Below, piece by piece: positions 12,066 to 23,659 of a stretch of 64,000 nucleotides of DNA (the stretch's first letter is position 1; each line of letters starts with the position of its first letter). The notes beneath the pieces are model-generated. The model saw only the letters and a list, made by a program, of their open reading frames with translations. It was not told the origin of the DNA and searched no databases. Position numbers and translations under genes: made by a program. Source of the stretch: Macrobrachium rosenbergii (lineage: Eukaryota; Arthropoda; Malacostraca; Decapoda; Palaemonidae); assembly GCF_040412425.1 (NCBI RefSeq), contig NC_089792.1:21331789-21395788 (forward strand). Direction: 5' to 3'.

Positions 12066-12429
12066 TTTTTAAAATTTTTAAACTGTTTTGCAACAAGTTT
12101 TTGCGTTATTTCAACAGTTTATAAAATGAGCATTTATTTAAGAATAAATGACCTGAGTCATATTACATTGTGTTTTTCATTGTTTTTTCCTTTTTTCATC
12201 CTCTTTTGGAAGAGAAATTCTTGGGAGACACTGGAGAAATACATCCTAATGAAATTTTAAAGACAGTGACTTCGAAATGTTCTGACGCCTTAGCGGCTAC
12301 GCCGAATAGTCCAATTATTTCTCTGACGTCTAATCGGCCACGTGAAATCAGCTACGCCAGATGGCATATGCCGAAACCTACCAAACCCCTTGCAGTCATG
12401 ACTAAAGTATTTCAATAAATCCAGTTCCA

Positions 12430-12600
12430 GCCATATGCAATAGAAAACCCTCCTCTGTTCTTTTTGTCACTTGTTGCCATGATATTAAATTCAATTGAAG
12501 TGACCCACTTCTTCCACCTTTGAGTCACATTGGAAGAATTTGTAGTCACTGAGAACTCCGTCAATCTTGAAAAAATCTAAATGCACTTCTAATGGCCTAT
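12430..12600 (-). pseudogene. antisense retrotransposon gag-like remnant
   Basis: On the minus strand a short frame reads NSSNVTQRWKKWVTSIEF, followed by a probable frameshift and a segment resembling the hydrophobic continuation of the same domain. The pattern V-x-x-W-x-x-W plus aromatic/hydrophobic spacing resembles the N-terminal part of Gypsy-type Gag capsid proteins. Stops and frameshifts surround it. Sequence from about 12.6 to 13.65 kb may be its flank. The family call is tentative. Confidence 0.4.
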
Positions 12601-14879
12601 CCTAGCATAGACTCAAACTTCCAGTGTCTAATTTCCTACAGCTGGACAAGTTTCTTCTAAAAAATTAGTATCTCCATATCAGTTTTTATGCCTGATACAA
12701 ATGCTTGTATGGTTCCAGTGTAAATGAAGATTAGTAAATATATCACCCTCCTAGTCAACCTTGTTTAAGATTTAATGAGACAGACCAAATTACCATGTAA
12801 ATTCTGTATTGTTTCTCTTTAAGTTATGGATCACATTAATATGTGTATAATATGGTGTCCAAAAATGATTTTGGAAACATGATAATATCTTTTGGATAGA
12901 TGGGAAATGCTTTCTAGTCAACACAAATATATATGTTCCAAAAATCTCTAATATATTGAGCCAGAGTTTGTGAGACTAAATGGCATTGTTCAAAATTGCA
13001 AGTGACCTGGTCTGTGGAGAAAACTGTCATCTTGTTCGGGGATCCTTGTAACATGGCTGTCTAGAATACTAGACAGGACATTGTGTTGTTATTATAGGTA
13101 GTTGATGCACATCTCTGTAGTTATTGGCAATGAGGCACTAGTTGTCTGCACAAAACCGAAGGGAGGTGTCTTTTTTATAATAGCATGAACAGGTAATTCC
13201 AGGGACTGTTACCAGATTTGATTACTCCTTGCACTGGCATAATTCAGCTTTGTTTATTAAAATCCCCAAGGAGGGTATTGAATATATTTATCAACTTCCC
13301 TTTGCAGAAGTAATGAAATTATCCACAGCAGTTGCGGTAGTGGCCTGGAGCCAGCAGTTGTCCATTCTGCAGGCTATCAAATCAGTGTGAACAGTATGAT
13401 TTGTATCTCTCTGGGTTTGCCAGTTTTATCTAGCACTGTTTTAATTTAGGTCCATTTGATTATTTTGCAGAAACATTTTAGAATCCCAGAGATCCACATC
13501 CTCATATTAACCAAGCTTGAGCTATTTTTTCCCATGTTCAACAACAGCATAGAAAGAGCCTAAAGATGTGTCCTTTTGGAGATTGCCAAACCACTGTTCA
13601 TTTTGCCATTTTCCGTTTGGTATGTTAGGCTACCATTAAACCACTGTTGCCTGACACAAGCAAAGGCAACGTGTTGCACACTTGGTGCTGTATTATGCTT
13701 TAGTTGTAACAATAATCGATCCGACTGTTATCACCATAAAACTCCTTGATTCACATGACTCTCTTTTTAATTTATATGTTCTCATTTCCATTGCCTCTCT
13801 TATCTTTTTCCCTCTCTTTCTGACAGCTGGTAGCTCGCCAGACATTCCCTGTTCCTCATATTCCCCTCATGAGCATCATATGTTAGCAGTGTAATTATCA
13901 ATATTACAAAAGCAGTCATCAACAAATTAAATCCAATTTGTGAAAAATAGCAAGTGAATTAAGGTAGATTAACGAGTATTTGTGCACAAAAACACCTAGA
14001 TAAATAAAAAAACCATAACCGATGGTGTATGATGCTTTCAGAATAATTTTACAGCACCTAAAAGACTTCCATGAAAACCATTCATAGTTCTACAGTAAAT
14101 GGAAAAACTGTTACTGAGCAGTGTTACATCATGGCACCTATTTTAAAATCTATGTTGATATAAAAGTTTCATTCATTTAATTAATAGCAACTTCTGAGAG
14201 TATTTTCCTGAAAGTCCAAGTACAGTAGCCATGTAAGTTTCACATGGAGTTATTGAATTAAATCATATTAGGTATTTTAAAATGCTTGTCTTTAAATGTA
14301 AAACAATTAAGCACTGCTAATATATGATGCTCTTAAATTTTTGATGTCATGAAACAGAATTTTGTATTTTCTTCCAGGAGGATGCAAGATGCAAAGCTAG
14401 TGTAGTAATTAAGAGTTTCCTCCATAGATAGAGCTGGATCATGCAAAGCCTACTTTTATTAACCTTACGTGCAGTTGTAGTTCCCTTTACATCAGTCGAA
14501 AAAAATCTTAGTTTTGTATTGTGTAAGTTAACCAGTGGAAAAGGCTGCACCATTTATAAACCATTAGTAGAAAAAAATAGACAGTGACGGTAAAGTTGGA
14601 AGTTTTTTAATGAAAATGCTTTCAGAAAACGGTGCAAGTACAATTTAGTGGAAAGTAGACCCCGCATTTCTAAAAACTCTTTATTTTGTGATGTGAGGTT
14701 CATGACCATGCTTTCTCCTTTTTTCACAGACTTCGTATTAGTAATGATTGATTATCATTTACATAAAAGTTAGCATACCAAGCATATTCTTAGTTAATCG
14801 TAGTTTTTCTTTTTTTATAATCAACTTACAACATATGACTAGAAAGACGCTGTAAACTGTAAGTAAATAAAGTGATTAA
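12601..14879. other. intron with no gene
   Basis: AT-rich intron. The first kilobase has the look of decayed repeat; 13.66-14.88 kb shows nothing recognisable. Short ORFs have no motifs. Confidence 0.45.
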
Positions 14880-15158
14880 GCCCAACAAGATATTTTACCA
14901 CCTTCAGTCCGCCTGAGGCTCGCAGCATCACTCCTTACTCCAACTGCAGTGTTCAGTGAAGCTGGCACACCTACAGGTGTTTCTCCAGTAGACCAAGAAA
15001 CAGTTCAGTTTCCAGTTGCTCTTGCAAATCTCCTCCAAAAGGAATTTGGAGGGCCACCTCCCTCACCCAGGGGATGCAGATCACTCTCAAGAGGTCAGCC
15101 AAGATATTTAAACAATAATCTTATTGGAGTCACCTCCATTGCACTGCATATATTTTGA
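14880..15158 (+). other. unexplained 93-codon open frame in intron
   Basis: Between the stop at 14877 and the stop at 15156 the frame is open for about 92 codons, noticeably more GC-rich than its surroundings. It contains segments such as LPPSVRLRLAASLLTPTA and QFPVALANLLQKEFGGPPPSP. It has no ATG, no good splice sites and no family resemblance I can name. Possible explanations are a fragment of a processed pseudogene, a mobile-element ORF, or chance. Confidence 0.25.
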
Positions 15159-18100
15159 TGTCTGCCAGTTTCTCATCTGCTACACAGCACCAGGTTGTCA
15201 GCACACTGCCTTTCCTCCTTAGCCAAGAAACACATTTTTATGCGTAAATGCACATCTCTTGCTCTGCTTCAGACTCTGCTCTTATGGAACGCAGTACAGT
15301 ATAAACTTCCGGAGAGTGACTGCATTCTCTATTTTTGTTTAGCAGTGACTTTGGATTTTGATGAAACTTTTTCTATGAAAACTGACCAAGTAAAGGAAAA
15401 GTGCATGACTCTCTTGATATGAAAGAAGGAGAAGACCCTGAAATATTAAGATGAAGTGTAGAAGTAGAATATTACATTGGTATAGTAGAAAACACAGAGC
15501 ACATGACGATTAGTGAAACGTTAAAGTACTGATTAACAGAGTAGAATGTATATCTTGTAGGAAAATCAACTTGTACAAAAAATGAATATTTAACATCTGC
15601 TTGTAAAAGCCACTTGAAAATTAGGCATGCAGTTTTACGTGAATGTAATCAGCCATTGCTATATTCGTAATGGCATAAGCAAAGTATGCTGGTAAGTATC
15701 AAGAAGACTGTAGATATCTTTATTTTTTTGTAATCTAAGTAAGATCACTTGAGGTTTTATTAAACCTAATAGTAAAATGTACTACAAGTATTGTCACTGA
15801 TATTATAGCTTGTATATAGAGGTATTTTGTCAAGCACGATGTACATTGCACATTTCTTCCAAGTATATACAGTAATATCTTTCATAGTTCTTGTACAGTA
15901 CAGTATATTGATTTGCATGTTTTGACTACAGATCCCAACAGAACAGTTTGCCTAGTCGAAATCAGTGAATTGTTGTTGGTAAGCAAAGAGATTATTTTTA
16001 TGAGATTAGGATACTGCTGTTACTTTAAGGACGTTATTGCTGTATGTTACAACTTTAAAACCTAACATGATGCTGTAAGCCTTTTATTTATACGCTGCGA
16101 ACACAAGGATTTTAGGGAACATTAAATGTAACTTTTGAAAAGTAGGGACAGCGTATTTTTTGGCATTTAAATCCTTTCCATATTCATTGAGACGATAGGT
16201 AAATCCTGATACCTGACAGTTTCTGCCAGGAGTTCCATAATTAGATTTACCAGTGCATCTTGTGTCCGGATGAAGCGTGTTTATTTTTGGAATTGGGAAG
16301 TACTGTCTGAACCATGCCAACACATTTTTTGTTCATTTTTTCGTTGCTGAAATAGGAATAATATCATGAACCTTGGTTTACTGAAATTTTACAGGGGACA
16401 TTAAATGAATTTTTGAGAGATTTAACATGTGAATTACAGTTTGTGATACTGATTGAACATGATCAGTTTTGAAAACATTCAAAATCATATTTTACAAATG
16501 GATGAAGAATAGCCAAAAGTATAGCTGGTATCTTTAGAATTTCCTGAAATGCCTAGTCCAAAGAGTCAGTGAATGAGTGATGATTACTACTGATGTAGTT
16601 CCTGAAAGTACAAACAGGTGACCAGCTTTGGAGAAAGAAAAAACTGACGAGATCTTACCAATACACCATGGAGGGTCCTTACTTAAGAAGTGGGTTTAGA
16701 GATAGCAAAAGACAAAAGAACTGCTTCAAGATATCATATGCCTCTGAAGGGGTAAAGTGAACCTCCATGACAACCTGTAATTGAAACAGTCCTCAGATAC
16801 ATCATCTTGACATAAAGGTTCTGTCCTAAACTCCCCTGCAATTTAAAAGATTCATTGTTGGCAAAGGCAGTAACATGATGAGTAACCTGTGTTCATAAAT
16901 GTCGAAGGTGGGTTGTCAAATAACGAGTGTATTTAATCCATTTTTTATTTTTTACTGGAATAATGTTGATGTATTTTAGATATTATTTGTCTGAACTGCT
17001 TATCAGCACATTAATTGCTCTAGAACTTTGCTGAAAATCCCCTAGAAGGCCCTGAATGAAGCAGTAAATATCAGGAGGTTAAATTTTCTCAGATTGTAAG
17101 TCCTGGAGTTAGGTTGTAGATTCATTCTAAAGACCAGCTCTGGAATGACATCATCATTAGTGCTGCTTTGTAAGTATTTTCAGTGAGTAATGAAAAGATC
17201 CTTTTTGTCAGAGGGGTGTGTTTCAAAGTTATTTGGAAACAGGAAGAGGCTTGCTTGTAATGAATTTATTTATGGACCAGTTCTTTTGATATTGCAGTGG
17301 AAAGAAAGGCTTGTACTGGGCACAGTGAATCGTGAGGGAATTGTTCTTTATAGTTATCCTCATTCTAAAGAGTTTTATTAATAAAAAAATTTAGTTAGAA
17401 TAAATAGTAGGTTTGTGGAGGTTCTCAGTGGAAGGACATCGATTGATGACGCTCTTTGAACAGATCAAGATGTCCTTGTGAAGCAGTGGGCGCATCTGTG
17501 CTTCTGTTTCAGAATGGAATTGCTGCTGGTTCCTTTTTGGTGACCTCGGCTTCTCGGCGTAGCCCGTATTTAAGTACTCCTCCCCTTTGCCTTAATTTAG
17601 TTATCACCTGTTATTTATGTATATTTTTTTATTTCTATCCAAGGGTTTCCCCTTGGGCTCGTTTTCTTTTTATTTCAAAAGTTCTGCTGTGCTGTATAAT
17701 TCCGTAGCATAGTAATATGCATTATCTTAGGCAGTCTTCTTGGGGTGTTTAATAGGCAGATGCAGACTAATTGATCTTTGACAATCATACCGTTTTTTCG
17801 TAGCTTTTGAGCCGAGACATTTAAAAAGAAAGGGCCTGTAGGACGAATTGACATCATTTTGTTTTGACTTAGGGACTTGCAGAAACTAGTAACTCTCATG
17901 CGTAATCGTTTACTTCCTGGCTCACTGAGTGTTGCAAATTTACATTCTCATTTTAATTCATTTTAATTTTAATGTAGAGCATAAAAGTTAGTATTTTTGC
18001 ATGCAGTTACACTATGTTAACTGTATATGTAAACATGGATTATTATTGATTAACTAGTATAGAGTTAGGACTCCCTAATGAGTATTTCAGTAGAAAACTT

Positions 18101-18650
18101 AGACCAGTGGAATCATTAGGGTACTGAATCTCCTGATAAAATCGAAACACTTTCTAAAAATGTATGTTATATATCGGATATTTTTTAGTCAAAGTATTAT
18201 AATTAGTTTATTTGTCAGAAAGGTTTTCAATATTGTAAACGAATTTAACATGCTTAATACTGTCCAGGTTATATATGGATTTAAGAGACCCATTTGATTT
18301 TGATTTTGTCCTTATTACGGTATATTTCCTGTTCACAAAACTTTCTAAAGTTGATATTGGTATAATGCACTTTCTTTTGGGTAATACCAGAGAATAATGG
18401 AAGTCTCGCACATGTATTTCTTATAAATGTTTTCTTAATAAGGCTACTTTTTCTTACTGCTTATTTTCACTCAGGCACCGATGCAATTTTTCCTTTTCAG
18501 CTTACACTCGCAGAACACACACTTATCTGATACTATGTTCCCAACAGAATTTATAGATAACATTGTGTGGTTCAGTACAAAGCAAGATATGAGTACTTTT
18601 TTTTATACGTTCCTGGAGTTTCGTTTTCTTAAATTTCCTTTCTTTTTTAG
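15159..18650. other. intron with no gene
   Basis: End of the 13.2 kb intron. No repeat or gene recognised; ends in a TTCTTTTTTAG acceptor. Confidence 0.5.
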
Positions 18651-18724
18651 ATGAAGATGACGATCAACCGCGAGTGCTTCAGCTAACTAACCAACACAAA
18701 GGCGCGATCAGAGCGATACGAAAG
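18651..18724 (+). CDS. KCNQ: KCNQ exon, start of helix B
   Basis: This 74-nt exon has the acceptor TTCTTTTTTAG and donor GTAAGG. Its first two bases complete the Asp codon opened at 5487, and it ends on a codon boundary. It encodes an acidic DEDDD stretch, then RVLQLTNQHKGAIRAIRK. The QHKGAIRAIRK segment corresponds to the basic start of helix B in KCNQ channels (compare the xHHRAxIKVIRR segment of KCNQ1), part of the calmodulin-binding surface. Its phase-0 end matches both alternative downstream exons. Confidence 0.9.
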
Positions 18725-19209
18725 GTAAGGTAGCCCCGGGATACTCGTCTGTTGTTGTTGTTTGAGCGAAATTTTGTCCATTTTAAAAATGCGTTATTTC
18801 CAATTAGGATATTGATTTACTTGGGTAAAAACTTTGCCCAGTGTGTCTACAAGATTTAGGTAGCTAATGAAAATCTAATGTTATCTGATACGGAAACTTG
18901 TGTCAAAATTTGTGAAAATTCTTTTGAAGTTCTCTGATTTTTTTAACAGGTACCTAAGGTGTTTTCTAAGGCTGTATTTACAAACTTCACATATATTCAA
19001 GACAAAATTATGACAGCAGTATTTACATTGTTCTATGATTAGAGGATAAAAAGATTATTGGTGCATACATTTCCAATATTTCCATATGCCTATGCACTGG
19101 TTGAAAGTTTATAAACACGGTTTTACTGTGTACCTGTAAATCTTCTGTTTAACTTGTTAGATTGGGAAACTGTGATGGTACTTTTACAGATAATGTAACA
19201 TAATGTTGT

Positions 19210-19357
<148 letters not shown>

Positions 19358-21797
19358 CTCCAGTCCCTTACATTTCATGCTAAAAACCTGTTACAAATTT
19401 TATTCATTTTGATGTATATTTTATTGCATAAATAAGTGTTCATCCATAGGTAATTGGTTTTGCATGACTCTTCAACTGAGCTATCTGTTATATTGAAAGG
19501 AAGAAGTTTTTTCAGTAGCTTTTGTGTGTTTTTAGATTTATTCCCTTATTTCCAGATCCCCTTAGATTTCATCATAATTAATTCTGCCAAATTGTTTTTA
19601 GGAAAGTTCAGACCCTTTTCTGTGTTACCACTCAGTTTTTTCATGTTGATTTTTATATCACTGTTGATTTTGCATGCAAGTACAACGTTTATGATGAGAA
19701 TGAATCTTGTCTGTTTGAAGATTAAAATTGGGAAGGGAGGATGTGCAATCAAAAATTATATTTTTTAGTTATTTTTCAGTTACTCGGCTTGAAAACTTTG
19801 TTTTAGACAGAAGTACTTGTTTCCTTTCAGAGCTACTTGAATTTGCATTTATTTCGGTCAGTAGTAGTATATTAAGAAGGTGTTCATTTTTTGAGAGTGA
19901 CGCAGAATTTTAGGTTTGACAGTTACAGGATTAGAGGTAAAAGTGCTCGCCATGAAAATTGGGGTCGCATGCATATGAAGATTGCTCTATTTGTGCACTT
20001 TCTTAAGGAGAGCATAAGAGGAGTTGGTTGTTATGACCGTAAGATGATATACTTTACACCTGAATATATGATCTTTCGAGGAAAGCGGTTTTACGTTTGC
20101 GCTAGATTTGCGAGTGTTTTGTAAACTGAGCTTTAAAAAAGAAATGAATTTAGCTCATAAAGACTGAGATCTTTTCTGGTATAGGTTTCTCTTTCATATG
20201 TTTTATATATATTCTCTGTATTCCTGTTGTCTTATTGTTGAAACTCCCCACATTGTTTTTTGGAATCATTAAACATTATAAGTACATATACAGTTCAAAT
20301 GATGATTTGCCACTAGTATTTAGTCAGTAAAGTCTATATATTATTTGATTTGCACTGGACGATTTACTACTGTATTAATAGCGCCAATAAATTTGCTTGT
20401 AGTCGGTAAGACATATATGTGACAAAATTTTTTTTGACAACCCTCCCAATTTTTGTAGATCAGGACTTTTAAAACCATTCACATTTAGGAATCAAGTGAG
20501 AAAAAATATTTTGGGAAATATTCTGGAAGCAAAGTTTGAGACGAAGGCTGTCATTCTTTTCTGGCTAATTAGATCCAGAACTTATGGCAGCAATTGCTGT
20601 AACGGCATATGTGCCTTAGAGCCTAAAATGACAGAAGGTTTAAGTTGACAGGTTTTCCCAGAAGGAATGAAATTACAAAATATTTTCCTGCCATAAAAAC
20701 TATGATTCATCATAGCCCTCAGTGGTCAAAGTCACTTTCTATCGCTGTTCAGTTTGTTATGCTTCACTCAGTATTAACGTCACTTCATTATGGTTGGAGA
20801 TATTTTTTTATGAAAGTACCCCAATGTCCATGTAAATTGGTAGGTATTTCTCTGAGTGTAGAACATGCTTCGACTGCTTTAACAATTTGTTATTAGCAAA
20901 CAGATAATGTAGTAAATTGAATCTGATCATCATCAGTTTCATTATTAATCGAGCAAAAATGGTAGTTAGGTCATGAAAAATTGACACCTAGGGGTCTTAT
21001 TTTTGTTTCCTCAACGCCAAGTAGTGCTGCTTTCTTTTACTTTTCATCCATTTCCTTTTTTTTTCTACTATGCTCATCAACCATTTCAGCTTTTCCTTTC
21101 ACCTGTTTTCACTCTTTATTCAAACATTCAGGCCCTTGGTCGTCTTTGAGTACGATTATAGTAACGAGACTAAAGCAGATTTGCTCAGTTATATATGCAA
21201 GGGAAATCATTGCGTTTCTTTGCTACTTTTGCTTAATGGAAATTTATTTATGATGTATATGACACCACACCTTTAAGACTTGAGTATAAAGTTTTAATGT
21301 CTCTTAAATAATGTATCCTTCTGGAAAACTTATGTTACAAATACTGGATTATATGGAACAATTTCATACACTGAACTGCAAGGCCTGCATATACGTGCAT
21401 TCTGGAATATGTGGTAACTAGCTATAATTATTGTTCTACTCAACCCAGCGCTCGACTTTCACAGACACTTGTCAGACTAAAGATTGAGTGATGCACTGTG
21501 CTTTCAGACCTGCAATTCTGTAGGTTATTTACAATCGTTGATCATTGCAACTTTGTTTATTTAAAGGTTCATGAGTTATGAAAGGAAAGAAGGAATTCTT
21601 AAGAAGAAAGACACTGAGCTTCAGAATTTTTCCCCGTAACTTGAATAAAAATGTTTTTCTTCTCGGATAGTAAAAGAATGCATGAACCCATCAAATGTAA
21701 AAGCAGAATGTTTTACAAGATAGGTCCATTTGTAGTTTGTTTTTCATAACTATAATAATAGCTAATATCACGTTAGATTTTTAGGACCACAATGCTG

Positions 21798-21798
<1 letters not shown>

Positions 21799-21860
<62 letters not shown>
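21799..21860. repeat. (GA)n microsatellite
   Basis: About 30 uninterrupted GA dinucleotides. Confidence 0.97.
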
Positions 21861-21865
<5 letters not shown>

Positions 21866-22300
21866 ACGTGTTCACCTTATTTTTTGAAATACTGAACTGA
21901 GAATAAAAGAGCATTTCTTGCATTCCAAGAAAATTGTTAGTTGCTGGATACAATGCATTTACTTACAGGAGGATTGAGTGGACATGAACAAATTGTTAGG
22001 CTTCTGCATTATGTTGTCATAATAATTAGGGTGCAGTGTGATGTCATTAAGAACTGTTAATTACACTCTATCCTTGTTGTTAATCAAATTAAACATGGTA
22101 TGTGAAGCAAGTTACATCCTGGTATTTTGTATGTCATTATTTGGACGTTTTAAAAGGAGGGAGAACAATGGTTTGTAATTTAAATATATCTGTTGGAGTG
22201 ATGTTTATTTTTGTGTAATGTCTGTGTTTCTTTCTCTGGAGTATTAAGTTAATCCCGCCTGTCTCTGAATCCAACTAACTGTCTCACTTCCTGGGAATAG

Positions 22301-22428
22301 ATCAAATATTTTGTGGCCCGCCGAAAGTTTAAGGAAGCGCTGAAGCCGTATGACGTTAAGGACGTGATTGAGCAGTATTCAGCAGGGCACGTCGATCTCC
22401 TGTCCCGCGTCAAAACCCTGCAGGGGAG
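22301..22428 (+). CDS. KCNQ: KCNQ alternative exon A (helix B end and helix C)
   Basis: This 128-nt exon starts at a codon boundary and ends two bases into an Arg codon. It encodes [16 protein letters not shown], then the signature [12 protein letters not shown], then [15 protein letters not shown]. In KCNQ channels this covers most of helix B (calmodulin N/C-lobe binding and PIP2-sensitive basic residues) and helix C. The Arg-x-Lys pair in helix C, matched to a site linked to long-QT mutations in KCNQ1, is kept. The acceptor is GGGAATAG; the donor AG/GTACTC is weak. It differs at 7 of 42 full codons from the copy at 32102. Same length and same phases imply an either/or choice. Confidence 0.96.
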
Positions 22429-23628
22429 GTACTCGAAGTGGCCTGCAACCAACAAATATGTCACTGTTTTTTCCACTCTTAACTCTGTGTGTATACACCA
22501 TTAGGCATACAAGATAAACTGCATTCTAATGTACTTAGCAAAGTAACCTCAGGTTTCTTTGCTGATGCCTAGAATTAATCCCACTTTACTATTGTTACAG
22601 TTGCAGAAATAGCCTGTGTGTCCGCTTTGCTTGATGATGATGATGATGATGAGTGATTTTAGTTTTCTAGATGTGTCGAGTATCTTCTAGGACTGCCCAT
22701 TTTTCTACCTTGTGTTAAACCAGTGACTTGCATCTCCAGTGTTTAAGAATTCGTGGGAAATGATGTTCACTATACAGTGTTGTGCTTTGCTTTTATTATT
22801 CGACAGCAGTAGTAAATGTGTTTCCTCTTATTTTAGGAGAAATATCTTACTTTACGCTTTATCAAACTCTTCTTCTACTAGAAAGTCCTTATCTTATAGG
22901 AACTGTACTTTGTATTTTGTTGATTCTGCTTTATCGATGACCCTATTATCCCATTGTCTGCATGATTTTCATTCTGTGATATTAACTATACTGACTATAC
23001 TTACGATTTTGTCTAGTTTTCAATTTCACACCTCTGAAATTAAAACTAATTGCGTGCCGTGTAATTTGAGTGTGATGAGGAGAAGCAAAAGTTATTCAAG
23101 AGACTTTTTTAGGGGGGATAGGAGTGCATTCAAATCATTTATACCGAGATCGCATTAATTGGGTAATTGCATGTTTTTTCCACTATTTTAGGTGTGTAAT
23201 GTCAGCTGGTAGTTGTATATTTAAAAGTACTGTACATGTAAAGCAAAATCACTCTCTTGAAATTGAGAATTATTGGGTATTTTTTGTTTGTTGAAGAGGG
23301 GAATCTGTACTATGCAATTTACTAAGTAGGGGATATTTAAATGTAAGTACCACGTGCTCAAAATGCTTCTCATAGTACAATAGTTGGGATATAAACTAGA
23401 GTTTGCTTTGTGAAGCACAGTTTAGGAAATACTAGAGGATACTTACAGCATAATTTCTGTCCTCAAATGCATTGGTTTTCCTTTATCTTCATCCAGTTCT
23501 TATGGTCTCTTTTACCTATCTGACCGACTTCTTTTCTTTTCGAAGTCCAATCTGCGCCGCTTTGTTGAAGATTATATCTTTGGGTCTCCACTGTTAGAGT
23601 CTAGAAATGCGAAGTAGAGGTCTTTTTG

Positions 23629-23659
<31 letters not shown>

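Larger units (their letters stand above)
10205..12365 (+). mobile_element. unidentified DNA transposon-like element with TIRs
   Basis: The left end (about 10211-10245, TCTGCGTAGCTGATTAG then CGTGGGCGATTTAG) reappears as the reverse complement at the right end (about 12327-12361, CTAATCGGCCACGTG then AAATCAGCTACGCCAG). That gives imperfect terminal inverted repeats bounding about 2.15 kb. Inside are two related copies of a coding-like unit (about 11040-11340 and 11560-12065). The element interrupts antisense gag-like sequence on its right side. The transposase family could not be named. Confidence 0.55.

Noticed and set aside
22739..23158. 139-codon open frame after alternative exon A
   Set aside because: No domain, no splice context and low-complexity stretches such as repeated ILTILTIL. 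It probably reflects chance.
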